Shown: positions 1-10,925, counted from the first letter of the stretch. The stretch is DNA of 64,000 nt from Ascoidea asiatica (GCA_001600695.1 BCKQ01000002.1:1809340-1873339), one strand, 5' to 3'. Numbers and translations are program-made. The notes: generated from the letters alone by a model not told the origin.

Positions 1-106
1 AACTGTTGAAGTGCAAGTATTAGTTAATGATAACGTTATTGATGCAAAAGAAAAAGCTACAATTTATCTTCAAAAATTAGGTGAATATCTTCAACCTGAA
101 CTTTAA
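1..106 (+). CDS. C-terminal end of an unidentified protein (partial)
   Basis: An open frame enters from the left edge at base 2 and ends at TAA 104-106, giving the last 34 residues of a protein. The tail is helical in character, rich in Lys, Glu and Leu, and ends in Gln-Pro-Glu-Leu. The codon choice (TTA, GAA, CAA, AAA, GAT) matches the expressed genes in the window. No family can be recognised from so short a piece. It is transcribed towards LEU2, so the two genes are convergent. Confidence 0.6.
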   Translation, partial: TVEVQVLVNDNVIDAKEKATIYLQKLGEYLQPEL

Positions 107-3100
107 TTATTATTTTATTATACTTAGTAATTAATAATTAATAATTATTATGATTTCAAGACTTTTAACCGCTATTTTTATTAATTTTCATTGATTTTTT
201 TAATAATATATAAATTACATATAAATTATATATAAAATGAAATACACATTTATAGAAATTTAAACTTTTTTGCCATTTTTACTCTCATCTAATATCTTTT
301 TACTAATTGACTAACTTACGAAAAAAATTGCCCAATTGATTAATAAATGATTGATTGATCTTGTTATAAATATAAATGTTAAAAAGAAATGAATAAAAAA
401 AAAATACTTACAATTCATAATAATTTAATTAAAAATATAATATAGCATACCCAACTTTAATACCAGAAAATAAAGTAAAAAATATAACTTTATATCAACT
501 AAATTTATACAACTTCAGATAAAGTAAAATTTAAACGAGGATACCAATTTCATGAACATGCACTTTTAACAACCTAGAAGTTTCTTTGAAAGAAAAAAAA
601 GTATATTTCTTTTTTTATTGAAGGAAATTTTTGAAATTTGAATGAATTAATTGAAAATTTTAAAATAAAAATGTTTTTAAAACATATATAATGGTAAAAA
701 AAGAAACAAATACAACTATTAAACAAAATTCCACACAAACTAATAATTTTTAAACCAGAATTAATGAAAAAAATTGATAAAAATTTAAAATATAATAATA
801 AAGTTAATCAAAATTTATTTTTTTTTTTATAAAATTGAAATTGAAATTAACCATAATTGAATATAGTAAAACATAATGAAAAAAAAAGGAAACCAAATAA
901 AAGATAAGCAAATAAAACAGATCATTTTAAACCCATTGAAATAAAAACATATTAAATAAAATTTCAATAAAACAATTCAAATTGAAAAAAAAAGAAGAAA
1001 GAGTAAAAATTTCTTCAATGAAATACACTAAATTTTCAAAAAAACCAGGGTCCGTACTACTTCTTAGAAACTCATCTTTAACGTTTTAAATAATAAACAA
1101 TTCTGTAAAAAAGAGATTAACAAAAAAAAAAAAAATCATTTGAATAAATAAGAAAATTCAATTGAAGAAAAATATGATTAAATATAATAATTATGCACAA
1201 CTAGGGCCAATAAATCTTTTTAAAAATTAGAAATTTCAAATCTTACAATTTTAATTTAAAACCATTTAATTTAAGTTTGAATTTATTGTTAAAATTATCA
1301 TTATCATTGACATTGACATTAACATTAAAATAGCATTAACCCATTAGTATAAAGCATAGCAAAAGGAAATAAATAGCATACACATAAGTAGTTAAAAAAA
1401 ATTTTTATTTTTAAAGAAAAACCCATTTTTGATAAAAAAAAAATAAAAAATACATTAATAAAGCATTAAAAATAAAAGAAGAATGCAATGAAATGAAATA
1501 AATAAATCAAATTAAGTTGAATTATTTTTCTTTAGTTTTTGTTTTTTTTTGTAAGATTGATAATTGATAAAAAAATTTGGCCCAGTGCTTGTTTAAAATA
1601 AGTTCATAAAATCCTCAATAAATCCTATTTTTTCTTTTGATTTTTTCTTTTAATTTGTTCTTTTAATTTTTTCTTTGATTTGAGATTTTTTTTTTCTTTC
1701 ATAAAAATCTTTATATTTATATTAGGACTAATAAATTAATAATATAATTGTTGTTATTGAGCTTTGAAAAAAAAAAAAAAAAAAGTAAAAAAAAGCAAAA
1801 AAAGTGTAGTATTCCAAATTTTATAAAGAATATATTTGTGAATATATTTAAGGTTTGAGATTGATTTGAGATTTAATAATTTAAGAGTAGGAAAGGGAGC
1901 ACAATATGTGAGATAAAACAGATATAATTATTGATAGATATGATTGAATTAATAGATTTATGATAGAAGATGATTTATAAAGAATCAAATGATTAAGATA
2001 GATGAATACAACACGAGATAGAAAATTGAATATAAGATTTAATATAAAATTGAAGATTAATTTAAAAGTAATTGAACATAAGATTGAAGAATTAGATATA
2101 ATTATAAAAAAAAGGTAGTAAAATTTAGAATTTTACATTCTAATATTATACATTCAAATCAAAATTGATTGACTAATTGATTGATTAATTGATTGGTTGT
2201 ACTCCCTTCCAAGGTGATAAGTGATTAAATAATTGATTATAAAATTCAATATAAAATAGGAAAATAAAAGATATAATAACTACACTAAATTTTTATTTGA
2301 ATTTTTAACTAATTTTTTTTTTTAATTTCACGATTTTCTTTTTTTTTTGAATATAAATTTCAAAATTTCATAGAATTGAGTTTAGCCTCTTTTAAAAAAA
2401 AAGGGGAAAGGATAAATAACAGGACAATTTTTTTATATATATACATACAATTTATAATAATTTATTTATTTACAACATAATAATAATAATAGTAGTAATA
2501 ATTTCAATTGAGAATTATGAAATTTTTAAATGAATTAACAGGAGATGAATTTATCATTGATAATGAAATGTGAAAGAAAAAATAGATTTAAGATTATTTA
2601 TATCTTATTCTTTTCATAGATTGATTAATTGATTGAGTGATTGGATGATTGATTTGTAGGGTTGTTGGATAATTGATTGAAACTGAGAAAAAAGTTAGTT
2701 AGTATATTATTCAAAAAGAAAAAGAATGAGAATACATAATGATTGATTCATTGGAGAGAGATAAAATTAGATATTGATAACAAGATCGATCATATTAGAA
2801 TAAAAGTTAGTAATTGGAGATGGATTGATTGAATTGAATAAAGAAGAAATAAATAAATTTAAACAAAAAAACAAGAATAAGAATAAAGAATGAAGAATGA
2901 ACATAAACAAATATAAATAGGAATGAATTTATTGTTCAAACCAGATCAAGTTTCAGAGAAATACGAGAACCGGGAAATGCACGTGAAAAGGAGACTAATC
3001 TGATCTTTATTTTTCCACTTTGGGTAATTTCTAGGTTTTATTGTTAATGCTGTTCGTTTTGTGTATTAAATGTATTTATCACTTGCCAACTGCTACAGGA

Positions 3101-3159
3101 TAAAAAGAGAAGAAAATAAAGATCATGAAAAGAAGATGAAACAAAAAAAAAGAGGATGA
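107..3159. other. 3-kb convergent gene desert
   Basis: I see no coding frame, tRNA or intron-bearing gene in this stretch between two convergent genes. It is extremely AT-rich, with the upper strand A-rich (many A runs, few T runs) from about 340 to 2900, and it carries many variants of a GATTGATT-type short repeat around 2160-2200, 2620-2660 and 2740-2830. The only GC-richer patch is about 2940-3060, just beyond the LEU2 3' end, which includes a CACGTG box at 2980-2985. The length is unusual for a convergent interval in a yeast. Confidence 0.6.
2980..2985. promoter_or_regulatory. CACGTG (Cbf1/Pho4-type E-box)
   Basis: A perfect CACGTG in the context GCACGTGA lies about 175 bp downstream of the LEU2 stop codon. 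CACGTG is the core bound by yeast bHLH proteins such as Cbf1 and Pho4. Here it is in a 3' region, so a promoter role is uncertain. Confidence 0.35.
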
Positions 3160-4272
3160 TCAGGCTGAAAGAATGTCTTGAACGGCAGCAGCAATGGCAT
3201 CTCCTACTTCAGAAGTGGAGTTGGAACCTCCTAAGTCACCAGTTCTAATACCAGAATCTAAGACTGTTTTGACAGCTTTTTCAACAGCATTTGCTTCTTC
3301 AACTAAATCTAAAGATAATCTTAACATCATTGCAGCACTTAAAATCATTGCAATTGGATTAACTTTACCTAAAGGTAAATCTGGAGCAGAACCATGACAT
3401 GGTTCATATAAACCAAAAGCTTTATTTGTATCAGGTAATGAAGCTAAAGATGCAGAAGGTAATAAACCTAATGAACCTGGAATTACAGAAGCTTCATCAG
3501 ATATTATATCACCAAACATATTCGAAGTAATTACAATACCATTTAATTTTGTTGGAGATTTAACTAAAATCATTGCTGCAGAATCAATTAATTGATGTTG
3601 TAATAAAGGTAATAATTTTGGAAATTCATTTGTAATTGTATTTGTTACTGTTTTTCTCCATAATCTTGATGATGCTAATACATTTGCTTTATCTAATGAT
3701 GTAATTGGTAATGGAGGATTATGTTGTAATGATAAAAATGCTGCCATTCTTGTAATTCTTTCAACTTCAGGTATTGAATAAGCTTCAGTATCTGATGCAA
3801 AACCAGATCCATCATCTTCAATTCTTTTACCAAAATAAATACCTCCAACTAATTCTCTAACAATTAAAATATCTGTATTTTTTGCAATTTCTTCTCTTAA
3901 TGGTGATAAACCAAGTAATGAATCACTTACAAAATTACATGGTCTTAAATTTGCATATAAATTTAATTCTTTTCTAATTTTTAATAATCCTTGTTCTGGT
4001 CTAACTGATCCTGTACCCCATTTTGGACCTCCAACAGCTCCTAATAAAACTGCATCTGATTTTTTAGCTGCATTTAAAGCTTTTTCAGATAATGGTTCTC
4101 CAGTAGCATCTATTGATGCACCTCCAATTAAATGTTTTTGAAAATTAAATTTAATATTAGATCTTGCTTTAGTTATAGAATTTAAAACTTTTATTGCTTC
4201 TTCGGCAATTTCTGTACCTACATGATCTCCAGGTAAAATTACAATTGTCTTTTCAATTGGTTCTGATGACAT
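3160..4272 (-). CDS. LEU2: 3-isopropylmalate dehydrogenase
   Basis: Catalyses the NAD-dependent oxidative decarboxylation of 3-isopropylmalate in leucine synthesis. The 370-residue frame has the normal length of fungal Leu2. Visible family signatures are the N-terminal GDHVGTE near residue 15 (S. cerevisiae Leu2 has GDHVGQE), AVGGPKW near 80, the substrate-binding [10 protein letters not shown] near 140, DKANVL with its catalytic Lys near 195, the Asp-rich metal site [13 protein letters not shown] near 250, the NAD-binding [10 protein letters not shown] near 290 and RTGDLGG near the C-terminus. The start is the only reasonable ATG. A Leu3-like site lies about 300 bp upstream. It reads away from the divergent cell-wall gene. 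Identification is secure. Confidence 0.97.
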   Translation of the reverse strand: MSSEPIEKTIVILPGDHVGTEIAEEAIKVLNSITKARSNIKFNFQKHLIGGASIDATGEPLSEKALNAAKKSDAVLLGAVGGPKWGTGSVRPEQGLLKIRKELNLYANLRPCNFVSDSLLGLSPLREEIAKNTDILIVRELVGGIYFGKRIEDDGSGFASDTEAYSIPEVERITRMAAFLSLQHNPPLPITSLDKANVLASSRLWRKTVTNTITNEFPKLLPLLQHQLIDSAAMILVKSPTKLNGIVITSNMFGDIISDEASVIPGSLGLLPSASLASLPDTNKAFGLYEPCHGSAPDLPLGKVNPIAMILSAAMMLRLSLDLVEEANAVEKAVKTVLDSGIRTGDLGGSNSTSEVGDAIAAAVQDILSA

Positions 4273-4426
4273 CTTTAGTTTTTTGTAGTAAATAATTATT
4301 TAATTGATTTAAATAATAATCTAGTTTAGTATATTATTGATTTTGAGTAATAATGAATTATATAATTATATAATTAAAATTCAACCCCCAGAGAAATAAA
4401 AGATGGATAAATAACAAATAAATACT

Positions 4427-4480
4427 CTGAAATATCTGAAATATCTGAAATATCTGAAATATTTTGAAATATTTTGAAAG
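4427..4480. repeat. 9-10 bp tandem repeat in the LEU2 promoter
   Basis: Four copies of CTGAAATAT (starting at 4427, 4436, 4445 and 4454) run into two degenerate copies of the type TTTTGAAATA. The array lies 150-210 bp upstream of the LEU2 ATG. It is a small minisatellite of the kind that can vary between strains and change promoter spacing. Confidence 0.8.
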
Positions 4481-4568
4481 CTCATCGAATCACACGACGC
4501 TTTCCGGTGCTGCTGCTCCTGTTTCCGGGAAAAAATTCTCTTTTTCCTGTTACTTAGAAAAGAAAAGT

Positions 4569-4578
4569 CCGGAACAGG
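4569..4578 (-). promoter_or_regulatory. Leu3-like binding site upstream of LEU2
   Basis: CCGGAACAGG matches nine of ten positions of the Leu3 palindrome (CCGGAACCGG class). A related sequence, CCTGTTTCCGG, sits at 4518-4528 but has one extra base in the spacer. Leu3 regulates LEU2 in other yeasts; that it does so here is inference from position and motif. Confidence 0.5.
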
Positions 4579-4632
4579 CATAAACACACTAGCCATTTAG
4601 TCACTAGCCACAAAATAATAAAAATTGTAAAT

Positions 4633-4687
4633 GAGACCGCAAATACGGGGCTTCTTTTTTTCAGACAAGTTCCGTATTTCTGGTCTC
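4633..4687. repeat. Long imperfect inverted repeat
   Basis: The arms 4633-4648 and 4672-4687 pair at 14 of 16 positions (GAGACC, a 2-base mismatch, then AAATACGG against its complement), with a 23-base T-rich loop. It lies in the divergent interval between LEU2 and the cell-wall gene, about 360 bp upstream of the LEU2 ATG. It could be a cruciform, a structured RNA or a paired binding site. Confidence 0.8.
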
Positions 4688-5192
4688 TTAGGCAAAATAT
4701 ATTTTTTTATTTTTATTTCATTTAAAGTTTGCATTTTTCACCTCGTCTAAATTAATCTCCAAAGACAAATGGAATATAAACAAAATAAGTAAATTAATTA
4801 ATCAATCATCAATCAAGTGCTGAATATTTGAAACTCATCGACAATATTAATCGACAAAATCCATTTGATGTCTTTAGTTCATCTCTAAGGTAACATTATA
4901 TCAACAACGACTAATTTAATCTGTTCCATCATTATTATGATTTCAATGTTTAGTGTTTTCTTTATTCTTCCTTCCGTTTATTTCTTCCATCAACTCATTC
5001 ATCAATTTATATCTTTTTACCTTATATTATAAGTATCTATGAGTTTCTTGAATTTTATGTAAAAAGTAAAAAAAGAAAAGAATTATTCTTTATTAAAATA
5101 TATAAAAAAACACATATTAAATTAATTTATACTAAAATTTATTATAAAAAAAATTTAAGTCAATTAATCAATAACAAATATAAAAAAAAAAA
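4688..5192 (+). promoter_or_regulatory. Promoter side of the divergent LEU2/cell-wall gene interval
   Basis: This is the rest of the 920-bp divergent interval 4273-5192. The last 200 bases before the cell-wall gene ATG are AT-rich with A runs, as in yeast leaders, ending in an A-only context immediately before ATG 5193. No specific factor site was recognised in this part. Confidence 0.4.
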
Positions 5193-6539
5193 ATGCTTAG
5201 TATTTTACTTCTATTATTATCAATTGTTTCAATTGTCTTTGCAAATTCTTCAACTTTTACATTATCAAATAGTGATTATAAAGTTGGTATTGTAGATCAA
5301 GAGTTAGTAATTGGTGATATAACTGCTTCTAAATTTCAAATAACTTCTTCTGGTATTATTAAAGTTATCAATACAAATGTTTATTTAAATGTTGATGATG
5401 ATAATAAATTAGATATTTCTTTAACTGGATCTGCAATTTTCACAATTTCAAATTCAAAAATTCAATTCAATTCATCTTCTGTATTTTATGCTTGTACTTC
5501 TGGTTCAAATGCTGATCTTTATTTAAATGATTCTAGTTCCGATTGTTCAAAAATTTCTTTAACTGCTTCTTTATTAGATGGTGATGATTATGAATCTTAT
5601 TCTTCTGATTCTACTGAAACTGATACCGAAAGTGCTTCTGAAACAGAAACTGATGTTGAAACTGAATCAGTTGATGGTTCTTCAATTGCTACAAAAACTA
5701 TCTATTCAACAAGAACTGTAGATGGTATTATTGTTCCAGTCTCAACAATCACAGGTGCCGCTTCAACTATTTTATCTTCAGGTTGGGTTGTATCAACTGT
5801 AACTTCAACTGTTTTAGTTCCAGTAACTTCAACTTATACTTCAAAAGGTAAAGATACTTTATTAGTTGTAACAACATATACTGAAACTCATGAAACTACT
5901 TCTTGTATAACTTCAATTCAAACTTCAATGATTGTTTCAACTGTTTCAACTGAATTAATTACTCATAAATCTTGTTATGAAACTGATTGTGAAAAAAATG
6001 TAACTTCAACTTTCATTGCTGCTTTTGATGGTTCTTCAACAATTACTTCTGGTCTCTCTTCTGAAACTGAAACTGATACTGAATCAATGTCTGAAACTGA
6101 AACTGAAACTGATTCTTCTACTTCTGAAGCAGATCTAATTTTCGCAACAACTACTTCTAAATCAAAATCAAAATCTGCAACTTCATCATCTTCTTCAACT
6201 TCCAAAACTGCAAACTTAATATTCACAGAATCTGAACAAGACTCAACCGAATCTGAATCTGAAACTGAAAGTTCTTCAACTACTTCAATAATTAATTATA
6301 CAACTGGTAGTAGTGGTATTATAATCTTTGGCGCAGCTTCTTCTTCCACTAATAATCTATTCTTTAATTCTGATGTATCTACAACTTTAGGTACCTCTGC
6401 AACTACTGGTTCTTCCACAAGTGGTACTGCAAGTGCAACTAATGATATTCTTGCAAGTATTTTCCAAGATTCTGGTAACTCTCTTCAAACAATTTACTGT
6501 GGTTATTTAACTGCAATAATTGCTTTATTATTCTTATAA
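5193..6539 (+). CDS. GPI-anchored cell-wall mannoprotein with a Pir/Cwp-type domain
   Basis: A 448-residue secreted protein. Residues 1-17 form a signal peptide (a Leu/Ile-rich core ending Val-Phe-Ala). Residues about 20-125 resemble the C-terminal domain of Pir and Cwp1 cell-wall proteins; the diagnostic part is FYACTSGSNADLYL followed by Cys and IxLxA, matching the FYxC-SG-LY-C-IxLxA pattern of Pir proteins. The rest is Ser/Thr-rich with acidic Ser-Glu-Thr-Glu repeats at about residues 145-165, 290-305 and 350-365, suited to O-mannosylation. A hydrophobic tail of about 15 residues ending in LLFL, with no charged residue after it, fits a GPI signal. It probably ends in the wall or plasma membrane. 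No one-to-one orthologue can be named. Confidence 0.8.
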   Translation: MLSILLLLLSIVSIVFANSSTFTLSNSDYKVGIVDQELVIGDITASKFQITSSGIIKVINTNVYLNVDDDNKLDISLTGSAIFTISNSKIQFNSSSVFYACTSGSNADLYLNDSSSDCSKISLTASLLDGDDYESYSSDSTETDTESASETETDVETESVDGSSIATKTIYSTRTVDGIIVPVSTITGAASTILSSGWVVSTVTSTVLVPVTSTYTSKGKDTLLVVTTYTETHETTSCITSIQTSMIVSTVSTELITHKSCYETDCEKNVTSTFIAAFDGSSTITSGLSSETETDTESMSETETETDSSTSEADLIFATTTSKSKSKSATSSSSSTSKTANLIFTESEQDSTESESETESSSTTSIINYTTGSSGIIIFGAASSSTNNLFFNSDVSTTLGTSATTGSSTSGTASATNDILASIFQDSGNSLQTIYCGYLTAIIALLFL

Positions 6540-7695
6540 TACTTCTATTCTTTTTCTATTCTACTCTATTGTTTCCAAAAAATGGTCTTTTAATCTTCTT
6601 TTATTTTTTTAATTTTATGGTTTTCAAAACAATCTAACTTAAATTGGTACTTTTTTTTTCTGGTTGTGTTGGTTTCTTTACGGTTGGTGCTTTTCCTGTT
6701 TTTATTATTTTTTCTCTCTTATTTTCTTCCTTATTCAATCAAATCAACTGTATGGTTTGAATTATCATTTTACATGTTATAATCTAAATTTTCAAAATCT
6801 ATTCAATTACAATAATATCTAACATTCAATAATTAAAATTCAACATTTATTCACAATCTTAACAACTTTTTACATCAAAAATTAAACAAATGATGCGTTG
6901 ATATTTCAAATTACTACAATTTCCTTTTGTCTTAATTTCATAATTTTTATCATCCTTTCTAATAACTTTTTAGTGTATTATTTTCCCTTATTCATTATCC
7001 ATACTTCTTGCACTTTTGGCTTATACATGATGTCGAATCTCCAATGCTTATTTTTATCAGTTATTTTACTATATTTTCCTCGTTATTTCACATAATGTTG
7101 TTTATTTTTTATCTGGTCAATTCTTTGTCATATTAAAGTAATTATTTTCAAATCTATATTGTCATTGTTTTAATTTCAACTCATTTTTCCAAAATGTTCA
7201 ATTCATTATCAAATCCATGAATTCAAATTTATTTGTGGTTAATTAGTTACTTATTTTTATTGATCAGTTTAGTATATTGGTTCTTTTGGTTAGGTTTTAT
7301 ATATAATGTGGTTATGTCTTTTGTAATATGATATTTCATTCCTTTTTATTTTTTTTTGTCTTTATAACTTTATAGTTTTGATTCTTACATTTATAAATAT
7401 TTCCCTGTAAGATAAATAAACAATTAATACTTTTTAAAGTATACTTCATAACTAAATCAATTCTAAAATTATTTTAATTTTCTTTTTGTTTACAGTTTTC
7501 AAAAAAAAATAAAGATGAAAAAAAAATATATTTATATTGCGTGAAAATTATACATGAAATTAACTCTTTTATTTACATGAATTAAAAGTGAAAGTAGAAA
7601 AGGAATATCGAGAATGTAAAAAAATAAAGTTAAAATAAGAATAAAAATAAAAATTGAATCTATAATATTATACGAAAAAAACTGTGGCTCTTATT
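6540..7695. other. Convergent intergenic region
   Basis: About 1.15 kb between the cell-wall gene and MDJ1, both ending here. It is T-rich for the first 850 bases and A-rich after about 7500, as expected for two opposed 3' untranslated regions. I see no gene; short frames here lack coding character. Confidence 0.6.
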
Positions 7696-9279
7696 TTATT
7701 TTTTATCATTTTTTTTCTCATCTTTTGTATCATTATTATCATTATTATTATCTTTAATATCTTTAGTATTGACTTCAATTTGACTTGAAATTTTTTTGAA
7801 AGCATTTGCTAAGAAATTTTCAATTCTTTTCATTTTTGAAGGAGATTCAGGTTGATTTTCTTCATTTGATACAGGCTTTGAATTTTCTTCAGATTTCCAT
7901 AATGGATTAACTCTTTTTGCAATTGGATCATTAAAGGCATCAGCTAAAGCTTCTAATAAAGCAATTTGAGTTGCAGTTTTTGGTTTTAATATTTTAACAT
8001 TAAATTTTATAATTAAATCACCTCTATGAGAAGAATTTGAAGTTCTTGGTAAACCTTTTGAAGGTATAGAAATTTCATCATTATTTGCAATTCCAGAAGG
8101 AATTTTTATATTTACATGAGGACCATCTATTGTTGGAACTTCGACTTGACCACCTAAAGCAGCAGTTGTCATTGGAATTTGAACATTATGAATAAGATTT
8201 TTACCTTTAACAGTAAAATCAGGATCAGGTAAAACACGAATCCTTATTATTAAATCACCTTTAAGTAAATTAACATCAGGTCCCTTTGTCATCATTGGAG
8301 AATCACCTTGAGCATAGAGTTTAACACGAACACCATCAGTTATACCAGGAGGTAAATCAATTGTTGTTGATTTTTTTAAATTTTCTACACCAGCACCATG
8401 ACAAGTTGTACAAGCATCTTGTTTTTTAATAACAGTACCTGTACCAAGACAATGATTACAAGTTGAAGCCATTTGAAAATTACCTGCAATATAAGCAGTT
8501 TGTTGACCAGAACCATTACAACCTGGACATGTTGATTTTTTTTTATTTTTTTTTAAACCAGAACCTGAACAAGATCTACAAGAATCATAAACTGAATAAT
8601 TAATATTCATTTTTTTACCAAATATTGATTCTTTTAAAGTTATATTTTGTAAAATTTCAACATTTTCACCAATATGTTCAGATACAAAAGAAGATGAACC
8701 TCTTCCAGCTTTTCCACGTTTTGTACTTCCACCAAAGGCAGCACTAAAAATATCTTCAAAATTAACACTTTCAAAAGGATTATTATTACCAAATGGACTA
8801 CCTTGACCAAATGGATTACCACCTTGGAAAGGATTACCTTGACTTTGACCTTGAAAATTATTTGTATCAGTTGTACCAAAAGTATCAAAAGCAGATTTTT
8901 TTGCAGGATCAGATAAAATTTCATAAGCATCTTGTACATCATGAAAATTTTTTTCAGCACCATCAGATTTATTTACATCAGGATGATATTTTTTAGCTAA
9001 TTTATAATAAGCTTTTTTAATTTGAGAACTATCAGCATTTTTATCAATACCTAAAGTTTTATAAGGATTATCTATTGCAAAATTTGATGAAGTTGTATGA
9101 AATTTAGATCGTTGTTGATAATTGAAATTATTATTTGATAAAGAATTTGAAAAAGTCGAAAAATTCGAAATATGCAGAGTGATTAAAGAACGATAACATG
9201 AAATATTATTTAATTTTAACTGACTTTGATTTAAATTTATTAAGGCTCTTGAAAAAGTAGCACATGAAGGTTTATACAT
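7696..9279 (-). CDS. MDJ1: Mitochondrial Hsp40 (type I DnaJ)
   Basis: Co-chaperone of matrix Hsp70 in folding and protection of mitochondrial proteins and mtDNA. The 527 residues hold, in order: a basic, Ser/Asn-rich N-terminus of about 67 residues that fits a matrix presequence; a J domain from about 71 with HPD near 98-100; a Gly/Phe-rich linker at about 145-175; four CxxCxGxG zinc motifs at about 230-298; and the two-part substrate-binding C-terminal domain. The last 60 residues are a Lys/Asn/Asp-rich tail. The presequence and zinc centre separate it from cytosolic Ydj1-type proteins, which end in CaaX. A perfect heat-shock element lies about 380 bp upstream. S. cerevisiae Mdj1 is 511 residues. 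Confidence 0.93.
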   Translation of the reverse strand: MYKPSCATFSRALINLNQSQLKLNNISCYRSLITLHISNFSTFSNSLSNNNFNYQQRSKFHTTSSNFAIDNPYKTLGIDKNADSSQIKKAYYKLAKKYHPDVNKSDGAEKNFHDVQDAYEILSDPAKKSAFDTFGTTDTNNFQGQSQGNPFQGGNPFGQGSPFGNNNPFESVNFEDIFSAAFGGSTKRGKAGRGSSSFVSEHIGENVEILQNITLKESIFGKKMNINYSVYDSCRSCSGSGLKKNKKKSTCPGCNGSGQQTAYIAGNFQMASTCNHCLGTGTVIKKQDACTTCHGAGVENLKKSTTIDLPPGITDGVRVKLYAQGDSPMMTKGPDVNLLKGDLIIRIRVLPDPDFTVKGKNLIHNVQIPMTTAALGGQVEVPTIDGPHVNIKIPSGIANNDEISIPSKGLPRTSNSSHRGDLIIKFNVKILKPKTATQIALLEALADAFNDPIAKRVNPLWKSEENSKPVSNEENQPESPSKMKRIENFLANAFKKISSQIEVNTKDIKDNNNDNNDTKDEKKNDKK

Positions 9280-9629
9280 TTTTCTTTTTTCTTAATTTTC
9301 TTAAAATTATATTCTTCTAATATCAATGAAAAAGGAAAATCAAAAAACAAAAATTGAAAAAAATAAATGAAATTTGATGTAAGATAAAATACAAATTCAG
9401 AATAGTGATATGATTTTAATATTTGTCAACTTCTAATGATATTCCAAATAAATAATGCTTTTTTTTTTAATCTGACTTGTCTGATCCTCTATTGAAGTTA
9501 CTTCTCCAAGTTTCTAAAATTCTAATTTTTTTATTTTCCAAAAAGAATTTGAATCTCATAATGAAAAAAACAGTTACTAACAATAATTAAGCTTGATTTC
9601 AGACTATGAAAATATTACTAAAAAATCAT

Positions 9630-10085
9630 GGCCCGGGCGGGTAACGAAAAACCTCGCTTTTCCAGAAATTTCCAAAATTTTCCATTTTTTTCCGTAATCA
9701 CAAGGACGCCACCGGGGCCAAAAGGATGTGGCAGTGTTGTAACTGAGCCACTTAAAAGTCGAAAAATGAGTTTCGAGGTGTAAGTTCCGGGTATCACGCT
9801 TTGTGATTAATGGTTTTCTGCCTATTTACACTTTTGGATACATATGTGCTACTTTATCCCGCATACAAGCATGCGCCACGCCAGCGGTTGCTCTCCGCCC
9901 TCCAGTTGCTTTTACCTGGGTGCGCCGGATTAACTTCCTGATTGCTATTGAACTGCTTGATAAAAGCTAAGATGCTCGGCAGCATTTTGTGCACGGATGC
10001 GGAACATTTGCTTGCGCGGTGTGTGTTTGGCGGCGCTGAACTGCGCTGCTTGGAGTCCGGTTGCGTCTGGTCTCAAACTTGTCCT
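9630..10085. other. GC-rich island 1 in a divergent interval
   Basis: Within the 1.65-kb MDJ1/UNC93-like divergent interval (9280-10925) this 450-bp block stands out as GC-rich, beginning with GGCCCGGGCGGG at 9631 and containing GCGCGG and GGCGGCGC around 10015-10035. Short inverted pairs such as AATCACAA (about 9694) with TTGTGATT (about 9801) occur. It has no usable reading frame and no tRNA, 5S or spliceosomal RNA signature. The sequence either side is ordinary AT-rich promoter DNA. Confidence 0.6.
9660..9672. promoter_or_regulatory. Heat-shock element near MDJ1
   Basis: TTCCAGAAATTTC is a perfect three-unit TTCnnGAAnnTTC element, followed by two further TTCC-type half sites to about 9692. 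It lies 381 bp upstream of the MDJ1 ATG in the divergent interval. Heat-shock factor control of MDJ1 is known in S. cerevisiae, so the assignment to MDJ1 rather than to the transporter on the right is the more likely one. Confidence 0.6.
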
Positions 10086-10869
10086 AGATTAACGTTAAAT
10101 TGGCTAGTTTATTGACTGGACTTAAGCTTAATTTCCTATTTTTATCATTTTGAAGTAATTTTGGTTCCAGATCAGAAAATGTTTCTCATGAATATTTTTT
10201 TTTTCAACTTCGTTCGCTAACTTCGTCTGGCACTCTTTATCAATTATTTACTTTTTTTTAAGTAAGCAATCTTTATCTGAAATAATCCTTTATCTGCATT
10301 ACATTCTTTATCGAGAATCTTCATCTCTTTGATTTCATCATTTGTTTTTATTTGCTTTTTACTCGAGTTTATTAATGTTTGAGTTACCTGGTTTTAATTT
10401 TCACTTTATTATTCTATTATTATTCTTACTTTTATTTCTGAATTTTCATTAATGATACCTAATTACACTTTTTCATTTTTTTGAATTTATTCATATTCTT
10501 TATCTACCTATTATCTCATTTTCATTTTTATCTAAGACTTTTTATCTAATTTATATTGATTTTTCTCAAGGCTTATTTAATCTTTAATAATTAATCATTA
10601 CTCTATTTATTAGTATTGTTGTGTTCTAAATTTAAGTATCTTTCTCAAACTTTACTTATCTTTCTTATCCACTTACAGGTAAACATTACCAAATCAAAAA
10701 GATAAAAAGAAAAGAAAAAAGAATAAGGATTCCTATTTTTTATATTTGAATAATTTATCTACTTATTTATTTATATTCCTATATTTTCATATTTATTCTT
10801 CTTTTCATATTTTCACATTTATATTTTCATATTCATATATCCATATTCATATATTTTTATTTTCAAATT

Positions 10870-10899
10870 AAATCAAATCAAATCAAATCAAATCAAATC
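10870..10899. repeat. (AAATC)6 microsatellite
   Basis: Six perfect AAATC units lie 27 bp upstream of the ATG at 10926, most likely in the 5' leader of the UNC93-like gene. A looser T-rich repeat of the form TATTTTCATATT precedes it from about 10780. Confidence 0.9.
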
Positions 10900-10925
10900 T
10901 GACAAAGTCAAATATAATAATAACA

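Noticed and set aside
4381-4596. 71-codon minus-strand frame upstream of LEU2
   Set aside because: Its repeated Tyr-Phe-Arg translation comes from the 9-bp tandem repeat and it overlaps the Leu3-like site.
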